The position numbers and the translations under genes are program-made. DNA of 64,000 nucleotides from Microbacterium sp. Gd 4-13 (GTDB lineage: Bacteria > Actinomycetota > Actinomycetes > Actinomycetales > Microbacteriaceae). This document shows, piece by piece, positions 7,545 through 16,179 of the stretch (position 1 is the first letter of the stretch; every line of letters starts with the position of its first letter). The stretch is from assembly GCF_003095395.1 (NCBI RefSeq), contig NZ_QEIJ01000003.1, positions 124,001-188,000 on the forward strand. Reading direction: 5' to 3'. The notes under the pieces are model-generated. The model was not told the origin of the DNA. It made no database searches and saw only the letters and a program-made list of their open reading frames with translations.

Positions 7545-9269
7545 GTGACTACGTCGACGCCGACCACTCCCGTCCGCCAGGACGTCCAGACCCTCCGCGA
7601 CCGCGGGGAGGTGGATGTACTCATCATCGGCGGCGGCATCAACGGCCTCGCCACCCTCCGCGACCTCGCGCTCCAGGGCGTGAGCGTCGCACTCGTCGAG
7701 CGCGGCGACTTCGTCTCGGGAGCATCCTCCGCGTCCAGCCACATGGTGCACGGCGGAATCCGCTACCTCGAGAACGGCGAGTTCCGTCTCGTCAAGGAGG
7801 CGGTGACCGAGCGCAACGACCTGCTGAAGACCGCCCCGCACTACGTGCGACCGCTGCAGACGACGATCCCCGTCTACAAGACGTTCTCGGGCATCATCTC
7901 GGCGCCGTTCCGCCTCCTGATCACGCACGGTCGCGGCAAGCCCAACGAGCGCGGGGCCGTGCTCATCAAGATCGGCCTGGTCATCTACGACACCTTCTCG
8001 CGCAGCGGCGGCACGGTTCCCCGCCACAAGTTCGTCGGCCGGAAGAAGTCGCTCGCCGAGTTCCCCGAGATGAACCCGGCGCTGAAGTACACCGCGACCT
8101 ACTACGACGCGTCGATGCACGACCCCGAGCGCCTCGCACTCGACGTGCTGCACGACGGCATCGTCGCCGGCGAGGGCCGCGCGACGGCCGTGAACTACGT
8201 CTCGGCCGTGGGCTCGGGCGACGGCGCGGTGCGCGTGCGCGACGAGCTGTCGGGCGAGGAGTTCGACGTCCGCGCCAAGGTCGTCGTCAACGCGAGCGGC
8301 CCCTGGACCGACCTCACGAACGGAGCGATCGGCACGGCGTCGACCTACATGGGCGGCACCAAGGGCTCCCATGTCGTGCTCGAGAACGAAGAGCTCCTCG
8401 CCGCCACCAAGGGCCGCGAGATCTTCTTCGAGCACTCCGACGGCCGCATCGTGCTCATCTACCCGCTCAAGGGCCGCGTGCTCGTCGGCACCACCGACAT
8501 CGACGCCGATCCCGCGAAGCCCGTCGTGACCACCGATGCCGAGATCGACTACTTCTTCGACCTCATCGGCCACGTGTTCCCGAAGATCGAGGTGAACCGC
8601 TCGCAGATCGTCTACACCTTCTCGGGCATCCGCCCGCTCCCCCGCCACGACGACACCGCACCCGGCTTCGTCTCGCGTGACTACCGCATCGTGCAGGACT
8701 CGCAGGGCGGTCTCCCCGTGCTCAGCCTCGTCGGCGGCAAGTGGACCACGTTCCGCGCACTCGCCGAGCACCTGAGCACCAAGACCCTCGAGCTCCTCGG
8801 CCGCTCGCACCGCATCGGCACCGCCGGGCTCCCGATCGGCGGCGGCGCGGGCTTCCCGCGCAGCGTCTCGGCCCGCAAGCGCTGGGCGCAGTCGCACGCG
8901 GCCGGGCACTCGCCCGAGGTCGTGGAGCGCATGCTGTCGCGCTACGGCACCCGGGCGACCGAGGTGCTGGCGGCACTGCCCGTCGACGCCACCCCGCTCG
9001 AGAACGCGCCGGGCTACTTCCGCGAAGAACTCGCCTACGTCGCGGCGAACGAGCAGGTCGTGCACCTCATCGACGTCCTGCTGCGCCGCACCGACATCGC
9101 GTTCGTGGGCGGCATGACCGCACGCACGCTGCGCGAGGTCGCCGAGGCGGTCGCTGCGCCCCTGGGCTGGGACGCCGATCGCACCGATGAAGAGATCGCG
9201 GCCGCCACGGACATCCTCCGCACGGCCCACCGAGTGGAGTTCGAGGAGGTCGACACCGCGCGCGCCTGA
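7545..9269 (+). CDS. glpD: glycerol-3-phosphate dehydrogenase, FAD-dependent
   Basis: Membrane-associated flavoenzyme oxidising glycerol 3-phosphate to DHA phosphate and passing electrons to quinone. The protein is 574 aa. The FAD Rossmann motif VDVLIIGGGINGLATLRDLA lies near residue 20, followed by SGASSASSHMVHGGIRYLE, the FAD-contact region KVVVNASGPWTD, YPLKGRVLVGTTDIDADP and the C-terminal GlpD helical domain. The GTG at 7545 follows GAAAGG with a 7-nt gap; upstream in-frame starts (ATG 7521 and 7422) lack this and would overlap the operators. It is divergent from the regulator and followed by a strong hairpin and then glpF. Confidence 0.96.
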   Translation: MTTSTPTTPVRQDVQTLRDRGEVDVLIIGGGINGLATLRDLALQGVSVALVERGDFVSGASSASSHMVHGGIRYLENGEFRLVKEAVTERNDLLKTAPHYVRPLQTTIPVYKTFSGIISAPFRLLITHGRGKPNERGAVLIKIGLVIYDTFSRSGGTVPRHKFVGRKKSLAEFPEMNPALKYTATYYDASMHDPERLALDVLHDGIVAGEGRATAVNYVSAVGSGDGAVRVRDELSGEEFDVRAKVVVNASGPWTDLTNGAIGTASTYMGGTKGSHVVLENEELLAATKGREIFFEHSDGRIVLIYPLKGRVLVGTTDIDADPAKPVVTTDAEIDYFFDLIGHVFPKIEVNRSQIVYTFSGIRPLPRHDDTAPGFVSRDYRIVQDSQGGLPVLSLVGGKWTTFRALAEHLSTKTLELLGRSHRIGTAGLPIGGGAGFPRSVSARKRWAQSHAAGHSPEVVERMLSRYGTRATEVLAALPVDATPLENAPGYFREELAYVAANEQVVHLIDVLLRRTDIAFVGGMTARTLREVAEAVAAPLGWDADRTDEEIAAATDILRTAHRVEFEEVDTARA

Positions 9270-9276
9270 CAACGAT

Positions 9277-9303
9277 GCCGGGCGCACGACAGGTGCGCCC
9301 GGC
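9277..9303 (+). terminator. hairpin after glpD
   Basis: A perfect 11-bp stem, GCCGGGCGCAC / GTGCGCCCGGC, with loop GACAG, lies 7 nt after the glpD stop. No T-run follows, so it may act as a terminator or as a stability element before glpF. Confidence 0.6.
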
Positions 9304-9390
9304 TCGCCGAGCCTCTAGGTTCCAGATACGGTCACCGCGGCCGTGCGATCTCGCGAAAAGCGGCCTCGCTAGCGAAAGGTCAATGACGAC

Positions 9391-10146
9391 ATGCAAGAAG
9401 TAAATCTGGGGTTGTACTTCCTCTCTGAGACCGTCGGCACCGCGATGCTCATCCTGCTGGGATGCGGCGTCGTCGCCAACGTCGCTCTCGCCAAGACCAA
9501 GGGCAATGCCGGCGGGTTCCTGATGGTCAACTGGGGCTGGGGGCTCGCGGTGTTCGCGGGTGTCATCGTCTCCGCCTACTCGGGCGCGCAGCTGAACCCC
9601 GCCGTCTCCATCGGTCTGCTCGTTCACGGCGACATCACCATCGGACAGTTCTTCGTCGCCATCGCCGCCCAGCTGATCGGTGCCATCCTCGGTGCCATCC
9701 TGGCCTGGGCCGCGTACAAGCAGCACTTCGACGACGAGCCCGACCCCGCCAACAAGCTGGGCGTCTTCTCGACCGGTCCCGCCATCCGCTCGTACGGCTG
9801 GAACCTCCTCACCGAGATCATCGCGACCTTCGTGCTGGTGTTCGTGATCTTCGGCTTCCGCGACTACGGTGTGGCCGACATCGGCACGCCGGGCGGCCTC
9901 GGCGGCCTCGCGGCCGTGCCCGTGGCGCTGCTCGTGGTCGGTATCGGCGCCTCCCTCGGTGGTCCGACGGGCTACGCGATCAACCCGGCCCGTGACCTCG
10001 GGCCCCGCATCGCTCACGCCATCCTGCCGATCAAGGGCAAGGGTACGAGCGACTGGTCGTACTCGTGGGTGCCGGTCGTCGGCCCGCTCATCGGAGGCAC
10101 GCTCGCCGGTCTTCTCGCGCCGGTGCTGCTGGGCCTCGCCGCATAA
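9391..10146 (+). CDS. glpF: glycerol facilitator (MIP/aquaporin family)
   Basis: Inner-membrane channel letting glycerol diffuse into the cell. The 251-aa protein has six membrane helices and two half-helix NPA motifs, NPAVSIG near residue 70 and NPARDLGPR near residue 197. The Asp after the second NPA-R (NPARD) is the mark of glycerol-conducting rather than water-selective members. It is placed between glpD and glpK, which use its substrate. The ATG is preceded by GAAAGG at a long spacing of about 12 nt, so initiation may be modest. Confidence 0.95.
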   Translation: MQEVNLGLYFLSETVGTAMLILLGCGVVANVALAKTKGNAGGFLMVNWGWGLAVFAGVIVSAYSGAQLNPAVSIGLLVHGDITIGQFFVAIAAQLIGAILGAILAWAAYKQHFDDEPDPANKLGVFSTGPAIRSYGWNLLTEIIATFVLVFVIFGFRDYGVADIGTPGGLGGLAAVPVALLVVGIGASLGGPTGYAINPARDLGPRIAHAILPIKGKGTSDWSYSWVPVVGPLIGGTLAGLLAPVLLGLAA

Positions 10147-10151
10147 CGCTC

Positions 10152-10186
10152 GGATGCTGCCGCGCCCACGTCGTGCGGCAGCATCC
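10152..10186 (+). terminator. hairpin between glpF and glpK
   Basis: A perfect 12-bp stem, GGATGCTGCCGC / GCGGCAGCATCC, with an 11-nt loop. Both arms contain the over-represented 9-mer GGATGCTGC, so it doubles as a repeat pair. A pyrimidine-rich stretch follows (CCCCTTCGTATTCCTCTTTCC region). Confidence 0.5.
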
Positions 10187-10242
10187 GCCCCTTCGTATTC
10201 CTCTTTCCCGCACATTCCTCAACAGACAAGGAAGTCCACGTA

Positions 10243-11757
10243 ATGGCTGATTACGTCCTCGCCATCGACCAGGGCACGACCTCGAGCCGCGCCATGATCT
10301 TCGACAAGAAGGGAAGCGTCGTCTCGGTCGGGCAGAAAGAGCACGAGCAGATCTTCCCGAAGGCAGGCTGGGTCGAGCACGATCCCGCCGAGATCTGGCG
10401 CAACGTCCAGGAGGTCGTCGGCCTCGCACTCGCCAAGGCCGACATCACCCGCCACGACCTTGCCGCGATCGGCATCACGAACCAGCGCGAGACGGCGGTG
10501 GTGTGGGACAAGAACACCGGCAAGCCCGTCTACAACGCCATCGTCTGGCAGGACACCCGCACCCAGCCGATCGTCGACCGCCTCGCCGCCGACGGCGGCG
10601 TCGAGCGGTTCAAGGAGATCGTGGGCCTCCCCCTGGCGACCTACTTCTCGGGTACGAAGATCGTCTGGATCCTCGAGAACGTCGACGGCGCCCGCGAGAA
10701 GGCGGAAGCCGGCGATCTCATCTTCGGCACCACCGACACCTGGGTGCTGTGGAACCTCACCGGAGGCATCGACGGCGGCGTGCACGCCACCGACGTCACC
10801 AACGCCAGCCGCACGCTGTTCATGGACCTCGAGACCCTCTCGTGGCGCGACGACATCCTCGAGACCTTCGGCGTGCCGCGCTCGATGATGCCCGAGATCC
10901 GTTCGTCCTCCGAGGTGTACGGCACCGCCGAGTCGTCGTCGCTGCTGCGCGAGACCCCGGTCGCCGGCATCCTCGGCGACCAGCAGGCGGCCACGTTCGG
11001 CCAGGCGGCGTACGACGCGGGTGAGAGCAAGAACACCTACGGAACCGGCAACTTCCTCATCTTCCAGACCGGCGAGGAGATCGTCCGCTCGAAGAACGGT
11101 CTGCTCACCACGCTCGGATACAAGCTCGGCGACGGTCCGGCCCACTACGCGCTCGAGGGATCGATCGCGGTGACCGGTTCGCTCATCCAGTGGCTGCGCG
11201 ACCAGCTCGGCATCATCTCGAGCGCCCCCGAGGTAGAGGCCCTCGCCCGCACGGTCGACGACAACGGCGGCGTGTACTTCGTGCCGGCGTTCTCCGGCCT
11301 GTTCGCCCCGTACTGGCGCCCCGACGCCCGCGGCGCGATCGTCGGCATGACGCGGTTCGTGAACAAGGGCCACATCGCGCGTGCAGCCCTCGAGGCGACG
11401 GCGTTCCAGACGCGCGAGGTGCTGGAGGCCGTCAACGCCGACTCGGGCGTCGACCTCACCGAGCTCAAGGTCGACGGCGGCATGACCGCCAACGACGAGC
11501 TGATGCAGTTCCAGGCCGACATCCTCGGCGTGCCGGTCGTCCGGCCGGTCGTCGCCGAGACGACCGCGCTCGGCGCCGCGTACGCGGCCGGTCTCGCGGT
11601 CGGGTTCTGGGACAACCTCGACGACCTCCGCGCGAACTGGCAGGAAGACAAGCGCTGGGAGCCGAACCTCGACTCCGACGAGCGTGACCGTCAGATCCGC
11701 CTGTGGAAGAAGGCCGTCACGAAGTCGATGGACTGGGTCGACGAGGACGTGCGCTGA
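10243..11757 (+). CDS. glpK: glycerol kinase
   Basis: Cytoplasmic ATP-dependent kinase making glycerol 3-phosphate, trapping glycerol taken up by GlpF and feeding GlpD. The 504-aa length is standard. FGGY-family landmarks are present: ATP site [15 protein letters not shown], substrate residues NQRET and [28 protein letters not shown], the ATP-binding [13 protein letters not shown] and the family signature [27 protein letters not shown]. The ATG follows AAGGAAG. A weak relative of the proposed operator (CGCACATTCCTCAA, 10209-10222) lies upstream but is too degenerate to call. Confidence 0.97.
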   Translation: MADYVLAIDQGTTSSRAMIFDKKGSVVSVGQKEHEQIFPKAGWVEHDPAEIWRNVQEVVGLALAKADITRHDLAAIGITNQRETAVVWDKNTGKPVYNAIVWQDTRTQPIVDRLAADGGVERFKEIVGLPLATYFSGTKIVWILENVDGAREKAEAGDLIFGTTDTWVLWNLTGGIDGGVHATDVTNASRTLFMDLETLSWRDDILETFGVPRSMMPEIRSSSEVYGTAESSSLLRETPVAGILGDQQAATFGQAAYDAGESKNTYGTGNFLIFQTGEEIVRSKNGLLTTLGYKLGDGPAHYALEGSIAVTGSLIQWLRDQLGIISSAPEVEALARTVDDNGGVYFVPAFSGLFAPYWRPDARGAIVGMTRFVNKGHIARAALEATAFQTREVLEAVNADSGVDLTELKVDGGMTANDELMQFQADILGVPVVRPVVAETTALGAAYAAGLAVGFWDNLDDLRANWQEDKRWEPNLDSDERDRQIRLWKKAVTKSMDWVDEDVR

Positions 11758-11775
11758 CCCCGCCCCCTACCACGT

Positions 11776-11848
11776 CCGCGAGACTTCATCCTGGGCTCGA
11801 GACTGCGACCGACGTTCGCAGTCTCGTAGCCAGGATGAAGTCTCGCGG
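11776..11848. repeat. large imperfect palindrome, possible bidirectional terminator
   Basis: Two 33-nt arms (11776-11808 and 11816-11848) pair with about three mismatches around a 7-nt loop CCGACGT. The ends are CCGCGAGACTTCATCC and its complement. It fills the gap between the convergent glpK and osmC genes. Confidence 0.7.
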
Positions 11849-11851
11849 TCG

Positions 11852-12328
11852 TTAAGGCCCGGCGACGAGGATCCTCGGCTCGTGCCGCACGGGAAAGTTG
11901 ACCGAGTTCGCGATGAAGCACCACTCGCGGGCCTGCGCGTGCGCGGCGGTCGCCGCATCCGTCATGGATGCGTCGGCCACCGTCACGCGGGGCCGGAGGG
12001 TCACTTCGGTGAACGCTCCCCCGCCCCTGCCGTCTTCCAGAAGGGTCGCCGTCGCGTCGTCCTCATAGCCCACGACGACGACACCGACCTTCACGCAGGC
12101 GTAGAGGTAGGACAGTAGATGGCACTCGCTGAGCGATGCGAGCAGGAGGTCCTCCGGATTCCACCTCTCGGGATCCCCCCGGAAGGGCACGTCGGCGGAA
12201 GCCAGGAGCGCCGGCTTCCCCTCGACGTCGATGGTCACGCTGCGGTCGTAATCGCGGTATCCGCTGGTGCCGGTGCCGCGATCGCCGGTCCACTGCGCGC
12301 GGAGACGGTAGGTGTGCTCGCCGTTCAT
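11852..12328 (-). CDS. OsmC/Ohr family protein
   Basis: OsmC-family thiol peroxidases reduce organic hydroperoxides. The 158-aa protein has the fold order of the family: strand-rich N-terminus (DYDRSVTIDVEGKPALLASAD), the central helix NPEDLLLASLSECHLLSYLYAC, and the C-terminal REWCFIANSVNFPV. Cysteines near residues 69 and 136 match the reactive pair. The ATG at 12328 is chosen because the family starts there; the open frame extends far upstream but only as antisense of ansA. It is divergent from ansA with a 42-bp gap and lacks a clear Shine-Dalgarno sequence. Confidence 0.9.
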   Translation of the reverse strand: MNGEHTYRLRAQWTGDRGTGTSGYRDYDRSVTIDVEGKPALLASADVPFRGDPERWNPEDLLLASLSECHLLSYLYACVKVGVVVVGYEDDATATLLEDGRGGGAFTEVTLRPRVTVADASMTDAATAAHAQAREWCFIANSVNFPVRHEPRILVAGP

Positions 12329-12358
12329 GCAGTCATTCTGACACCGGGCTGCGCTCAG

Positions 12359-12364
12359 TAGACT
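12359..12364 (+). promoter_or_regulatory. -10 box of ansA-like gene (leaderless)
   Basis: TAGACT lies 6 nt before the ATG at 12371. The intervening GGAGGG abuts the ATG too closely to serve as a normal ribosome binding site. Confidence 0.55.
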
Positions 12365-12370
12365 GGAGGG

Positions 12371-13354
12371 ATGCCATCGAGCCCTGCAGACGTCGTCGAG
12401 CTTGCCGTCGTCGAGCGCGGCGGGTTCATCGAATCCCGTCACCTCGGGCGCGCGGTCGTGCTCTCCCCCGACGGCTCGGTGGTCGACGCGCTGGGCGACA
12501 CCGCCGCACCCTTCCTGCCGCGCTCGAGCATGAAACCGCTCCAGGCGCTCGCGTGCTTGTCGGCCGGTGCGCCGCTCGCCGGCGAGAGTCTCGCGTTGGC
12601 CATGGCCAGCCACGCCGGCACCGAGCGTCATGTCGCGGGCGTGCGCGAGATCTTGAGTGCGGCCGGTCTCGGCGAGAACGACCTCGGCTGCCCGCCCTCC
12701 TACCCCGGCGACACCGCCTCGCGCGACGAGCTGGTGCGCGAGCATCTCGAACCCTCGCGCATCTGCATGACCTGCTCCGGCAAGCACGCCGCCATGCTGC
12801 TCGCGTGCTCGACCAACGGGTGGGACCCGGCGACCTATCTCGACCCCGCCCATCCGCTGCAGACACACATCCGCGAGGTGATCGAGCGCCTCACCGGCGA
12901 GCGGATCACCACGACCGTCGTCGACGGCTGCGGTGCTCCGGTCCACGCCATGACCCTCGCCGGCCTCGCGCGGGCCGTGCACCGCATCGGCACGTCGTCG
13001 GAGCGATCGCCCTTCGCCCTGCACCGCAGCGCTGCGACACTCGTGCGCGCGGTTCGCGAGAACGCCTGGGCGATCGACGGCCCCGGCCGCCCCGACACGA
13101 TCGTCATCGAACGTCTGGGCGTCTTCGCCAAGAGCGGCGCCGAGGGGATCATGGTGATGGTCGCCCCCGACGGCACGACCGTCGCCCTCAAGGTGCTCGA
13201 CGGCAGCGGCCGGGTGGGCACCGCGGTCGCTCTGCGCCTGCTCGAGCGGGCGGGTGCCCTGCCGTCGAACGACGTGGCGCTGACTCTTCGCTCCCTCCCC
13301 CTCGCCGTCTACGGCGGAACGAAGGTCGTCGGCAGCATCCGCGCCGCGTTCTGA
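12371..13354 (+). CDS. asparaginase, AnsA/Rhizobium type II family
   Basis: Predicted L-asparaginase hydrolysing asparagine to aspartate and ammonia, of the family named after the Rhizobium etli enzyme and unrelated to E. coli AnsB. The 327-aa protein has RSSMKPLQALA near residue 55, ASHAGTERHVAGV, CMTCSGKHAAMLLAC, VVDGCGAPVHAMTLAGLARA and KSGAEGIMVMV, which are characteristic of the family. No signal peptide, so cytoplasmic. Its start is 6 nt after TAGACT. It converges on the saccharopine-dehydrogenase-like gene. Physiological substrate is not certain from sequence alone. Confidence 0.9.
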   Translation: MPSSPADVVELAVVERGGFIESRHLGRAVVLSPDGSVVDALGDTAAPFLPRSSMKPLQALACLSAGAPLAGESLALAMASHAGTERHVAGVREILSAAGLGENDLGCPPSYPGDTASRDELVREHLEPSRICMTCSGKHAAMLLACSTNGWDPATYLDPAHPLQTHIREVIERLTGERITTTVVDGCGAPVHAMTLAGLARAVHRIGTSSERSPFALHRSAATLVRAVRENAWAIDGPGRPDTIVIERLGVFAKSGAEGIMVMVAPDGTTVALKVLDGSGRVGTAVALRLLERAGALPSNDVALTLRSLPLAVYGGTKVVGSIRAAF

Positions 13355-13367
13355 GGCCGGGCCCGGC

Positions 13368-14597
13368 TCACCCGATCGGCTTCTCCTCGATGCCCCACGG
13401 CGATCCGTAGCCCGCGGGTGCCGGCGCCGCCAGCAGGTCGAGGAACGGCCGGGCATCGAAAGCCTCCGGGCCGAGCACCCCGGTCCCCTCCCAGTCGCCG
13501 CGGGCGAGCAGTTCGAGGGCGATGACCGGATTGATCGCCGTCTGCCAGACGACGGCCTGCGATCCGTACTCGGCCATCGTCTGCTCGTTGTCGGCCACGT
13601 GGTACAGGTAGGTCGAGCGCGGCGCGCCGTCCTTCCCCGTGCCCCGCACCCAGACGCCGGCGCAGGTCTTCCCCGTCATGCGATCGCCCAGTGTCGCCGG
13701 ATCGGGCAGCACCGCCGCGACCACGTCGCGGGGCGAGACCTCCACACCCTTCACCCGCACCGGCGAGGTCTTGTCGAGCCCGAGCTTGTGGAGCACCTTC
13801 AGCACCTCGATGAACTCGTCACCGAGGCCGTACTTGAACGTCACGCGCTTGGCTTTCGTCCACCGCGGCATGAGGAGCACCTCTTCGTGCTCCACGTTGA
13901 CGCACTCCACCGGCCCGATGCCGTCGGGGAAGTCGAAGACCTCGGGCTCGCTGAACGGAGCGGTGGTGTACCAGCCGCGCCCCTCCTCGTAGACGACGGG
14001 CGGGTTCAGGCACTCCTCGATCGTCGTCCAGATCGAGAACGACGGCGCGAAGTCGTAGCCGGCGACCACGAGGTTCGCGCCGTCCCTGACGCCGAGCTCA
14101 TCGATCTCGTCGAACAGCTCGTCCTCGGCGTAGCGCGCGAACACGTCCGACAACCCCGGCTCCACGCCGATACCGACCACCGCCAGCCTCCCCGCGGCCT
14201 CCCAGTCCGCGGCTTGCGCGAACTGCTCGTCGCCGAGCTTGACGCCGGTCTGCTCGTGAGGGTGATCAGGATGCGGCGTCGACAGGCTCATCGCCATGTC
14301 GAGGTAGACAGCGCCCGTGTCGAAGCATCCGGTGAAGATGGGCATGACGAATCGGGGATCGACGGCGTTGAGCACGTGGGTGGAGCCGTGCTCGCGCACG
14401 AGCGCGGCAACGGAATCCGCGCGGGACGCGTCGACCTGCGCGGCCGAGAGGCGCCCGTCGCCGAGCTCGTCGACGAGTGCCGTCGGACGCGCGGGGTCGT
14501 AGTCGGCGATCACGAGCGTGTCGAAGAACTCGCGCCGCACGGCGATGCGTGCGGCGGCCGACCCGACTCCCCCGGCTCCGATGATGAGGATGCGCAT
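13368..14597 (-). CDS. saccharopine dehydrogenase-like NAD(P)-dependent oxidoreductase
   Basis: Likely dehydrogenase acting on an amino acid or polyamine derivative. The 409-aa protein starts with the Rossmann motif MRILIIGAGGVGSAAARIA and contains HVLNAVDPRFVMPIFTGCFDTGAVYLDMA, GIGVEPGLSDVFARYA and a C-terminal substrate domain typical of saccharopine or carboxynorspermidine dehydrogenases. The ATG follows GGAG at good spacing; the frame upstream overlaps the permease. It lies 11 nt after the amino-acid permease stop and is probably co-transcribed, which suggests the permease imports its substrate or a precursor. The exact reaction is unassigned. Confidence 0.8.
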   Translation of the reverse strand: MRILIIGAGGVGSAAARIAVRREFFDTLVIADYDPARPTALVDELGDGRLSAAQVDASRADSVAALVREHGSTHVLNAVDPRFVMPIFTGCFDTGAVYLDMAMSLSTPHPDHPHEQTGVKLGDEQFAQAADWEAAGRLAVVGIGVEPGLSDVFARYAEDELFDEIDELGVRDGANLVVAGYDFAPSFSIWTTIEECLNPPVVYEEGRGWYTTAPFSEPEVFDFPDGIGPVECVNVEHEEVLLMPRWTKAKRVTFKYGLGDEFIEVLKVLHKLGLDKTSPVRVKGVEVSPRDVVAAVLPDPATLGDRMTGKTCAGVWVRGTGKDGAPRSTYLYHVADNEQTMAEYGSQAVVWQTAINPVIALELLARGDWEGTGVLGPEAFDARPFLDLLAAPAPAGYGSPWGIEEKPIG

Positions 14598-14608
14598 GCC
14601 GGCTCCGT

Positions 14609-16147
14609 TCACGACAGTCCGCCGTCGACGGATCGCGGATACGCGATGGGGTCGTCGGGGACGAGGACAGGGGTATCGCGGTTCAGGCTCTCGCCGCGGA
14701 AGAACGCCTTCGAGCGGGGGAACGCGAACCACACGAGCATCAGGACCACGCCGAACGCCAGCGAACCGACGCCGAGCACGAAGGTGCCGCCGATCCCGAG
14801 GAGCACCGTGTACCCGTAGTCGACGTCGTACATGTCGATCGCGGACTGCACGAACGCGTACCCGAGCATCAGCCCCCCGAGGAGGGGGAAGATCCCGCGG
14901 AAGACGAGGTTGCGCGCCGACGTGAACAGGTCACGGCGGAAGAACCACACGCACGCGAAGCACGTGATGGCGTAGTAGAAGGCGATCGCGAGGCCGAGCG
15001 AGAGGATCGAGTCCTGGAGGATGTTGTCGCTGATCAGGCTCATGCCGACGTAGTAGAGGCTGGCGACGATCCCCATGACGAGGGTCGAGAAGGAGGGCGT
15101 CTTGAATCGGGGATGCACGGTCTGGAAGCGACGCGGCAGCGCCTTGTAGGCGGCCATCGCGAGCGTGCCGCGGGCGGTGGGAAGGATCGTGGTCTGCGTC
15201 GAGGAGACCGCCGAGATGAGCACGGCCACCACGAGGATCCACCCGAAGGGCCCGAAGAGGTCATCCTTCATCCCGAGGAAGACGTCATCGGCGTTGGCCT
15301 CGTTGCCCAAGCCCACGCCCGTCTCGCCGAGGCCCGCGTACATCATCGCCGCGACGGTCACCGCGACGTAGGTGAACAGCAGGATGACCGTCGTCAGCAG
15401 CGCCGCCCGGCCGGGGGTGCGCTTCGGGTCCTTCGTCTCCTCGTTGAGCGCGAGACAGGTGTCCCAGCCCCAGTAGATGAAGAGGGCCAGGAGCACCGCC
15501 TCGGTGAACCCCGACCAATCGGTGAAGCCGAGCGGGTTGAACCACGCCCAGTCGAACGGCGTCGGGTCGGGCGCGGTGCCGTCGAAGAACTTCCACAGCG
15601 CGGCGACGACGAAGAGGGCCAGCACGACGTACTGCACCCCGAGCAGCACGTTCTGGATGCGTTCGCCGAGCTCGACGCCGCGCCAGCTCACCCAGGTCAT
15701 CGCGGCGATGAAGGCGACGCCGGTGGCGGTGACGAGCGGCACGCTTTCGGACAGCGAGCCGTCGCCGATGAGCGACCAGAAGTAGATGCCCGCGATCTGC
15801 GCGAGGTTGGCGAGCACGATCATCCCGGCAACAGCCACGCCCCAGCCGCCCATCCAGCCGATCCAGGGGCCGAACGCCTTGGTGCCCCACGTGAACGTCG
15901 TGCCGCAATCGGGGGCGGCCCGGTTGAGCTCGCGATAGGCGTACGCGCTGAAGAGCATCGGGATGAAGGCGACGATGAAGGCGATGGGCGCCTGCGCGCC
16001 GACGGCCAGCACCATGAAGCCGAGGGTCGCCACGAGGGAGAACACCGGCGCCGTCGATGCGAGGCCGATCACCGTCGATCCCCACAGCCCGAGCGTGCCG
16101 GTCGCGAGTCCTTTGCCTTCGATCGGTCGCCCGTCGGTGGTCGTCAT
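14609..16147 (-). CDS. APC-family amino-acid/polyamine permease
   Basis: Inner-membrane transporter of the amino acid-polyamine-organocation superfamily. The 512-aa protein has about 12-14 hydrophobic segments. TM1 carries the unwound-helix region LGLWGSTVIGLASTAPVFS, and FIYWGWDTCLALNEETKDPKRTPGRAALLTT is the family conserved loop with NEETKDP. The ATG at 16147 has TACGGT exactly 6 nt upstream, suggesting a leaderless transcript. The substrate is unknown; the co-directional saccharopine-dehydrogenase-like gene argues for an amino acid or amine. Confidence 0.88.
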   Translation of the reverse strand: MTTTDGRPIEGKGLATGTLGLWGSTVIGLASTAPVFSLVATLGFMVLAVGAQAPIAFIVAFIPMLFSAYAYRELNRAAPDCGTTFTWGTKAFGPWIGWMGGWGVAVAGMIVLANLAQIAGIYFWSLIGDGSLSESVPLVTATGVAFIAAMTWVSWRGVELGERIQNVLLGVQYVVLALFVVAALWKFFDGTAPDPTPFDWAWFNPLGFTDWSGFTEAVLLALFIYWGWDTCLALNEETKDPKRTPGRAALLTTVILLFTYVAVTVAAMMYAGLGETGVGLGNEANADDVFLGMKDDLFGPFGWILVVAVLISAVSSTQTTILPTARGTLAMAAYKALPRRFQTVHPRFKTPSFSTLVMGIVASLYYVGMSLISDNILQDSILSLGLAIAFYYAITCFACVWFFRRDLFTSARNLVFRGIFPLLGGLMLGYAFVQSAIDMYDVDYGYTVLLGIGGTFVLGVGSLAFGVVLMLVWFAFPRSKAFFRGESLNRDTPVLVPDDPIAYPRSVDGGLS

Positions 16148-16153
16148 GGTGTG

Positions 16154-16159
16154 ACCGTA
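16154..16159 (-). promoter_or_regulatory. -10 box of APC permease gene (leaderless)
   Basis: TACGGT on the minus strand ends 6 nt before the permease ATG. Confidence 0.5.
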
Positions 16160-16179
16160 GGGGCGGGGGCTCGTCGCGG

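Noticed and set aside
10209..10222. CGCACATTCCTCAA upstream of glpK as a fourth operator
   Set aside because: Matches the TGCACATTCGTGCA site at 10 of 14 positions, but the second arm is lost and there is no palindrome.
12329..13456. N-terminal extension of the OsmC protein to ~530 residues
   Set aside because: The extension is only the antisense of ansA; OsmC homology starts at the ATG at 12328.
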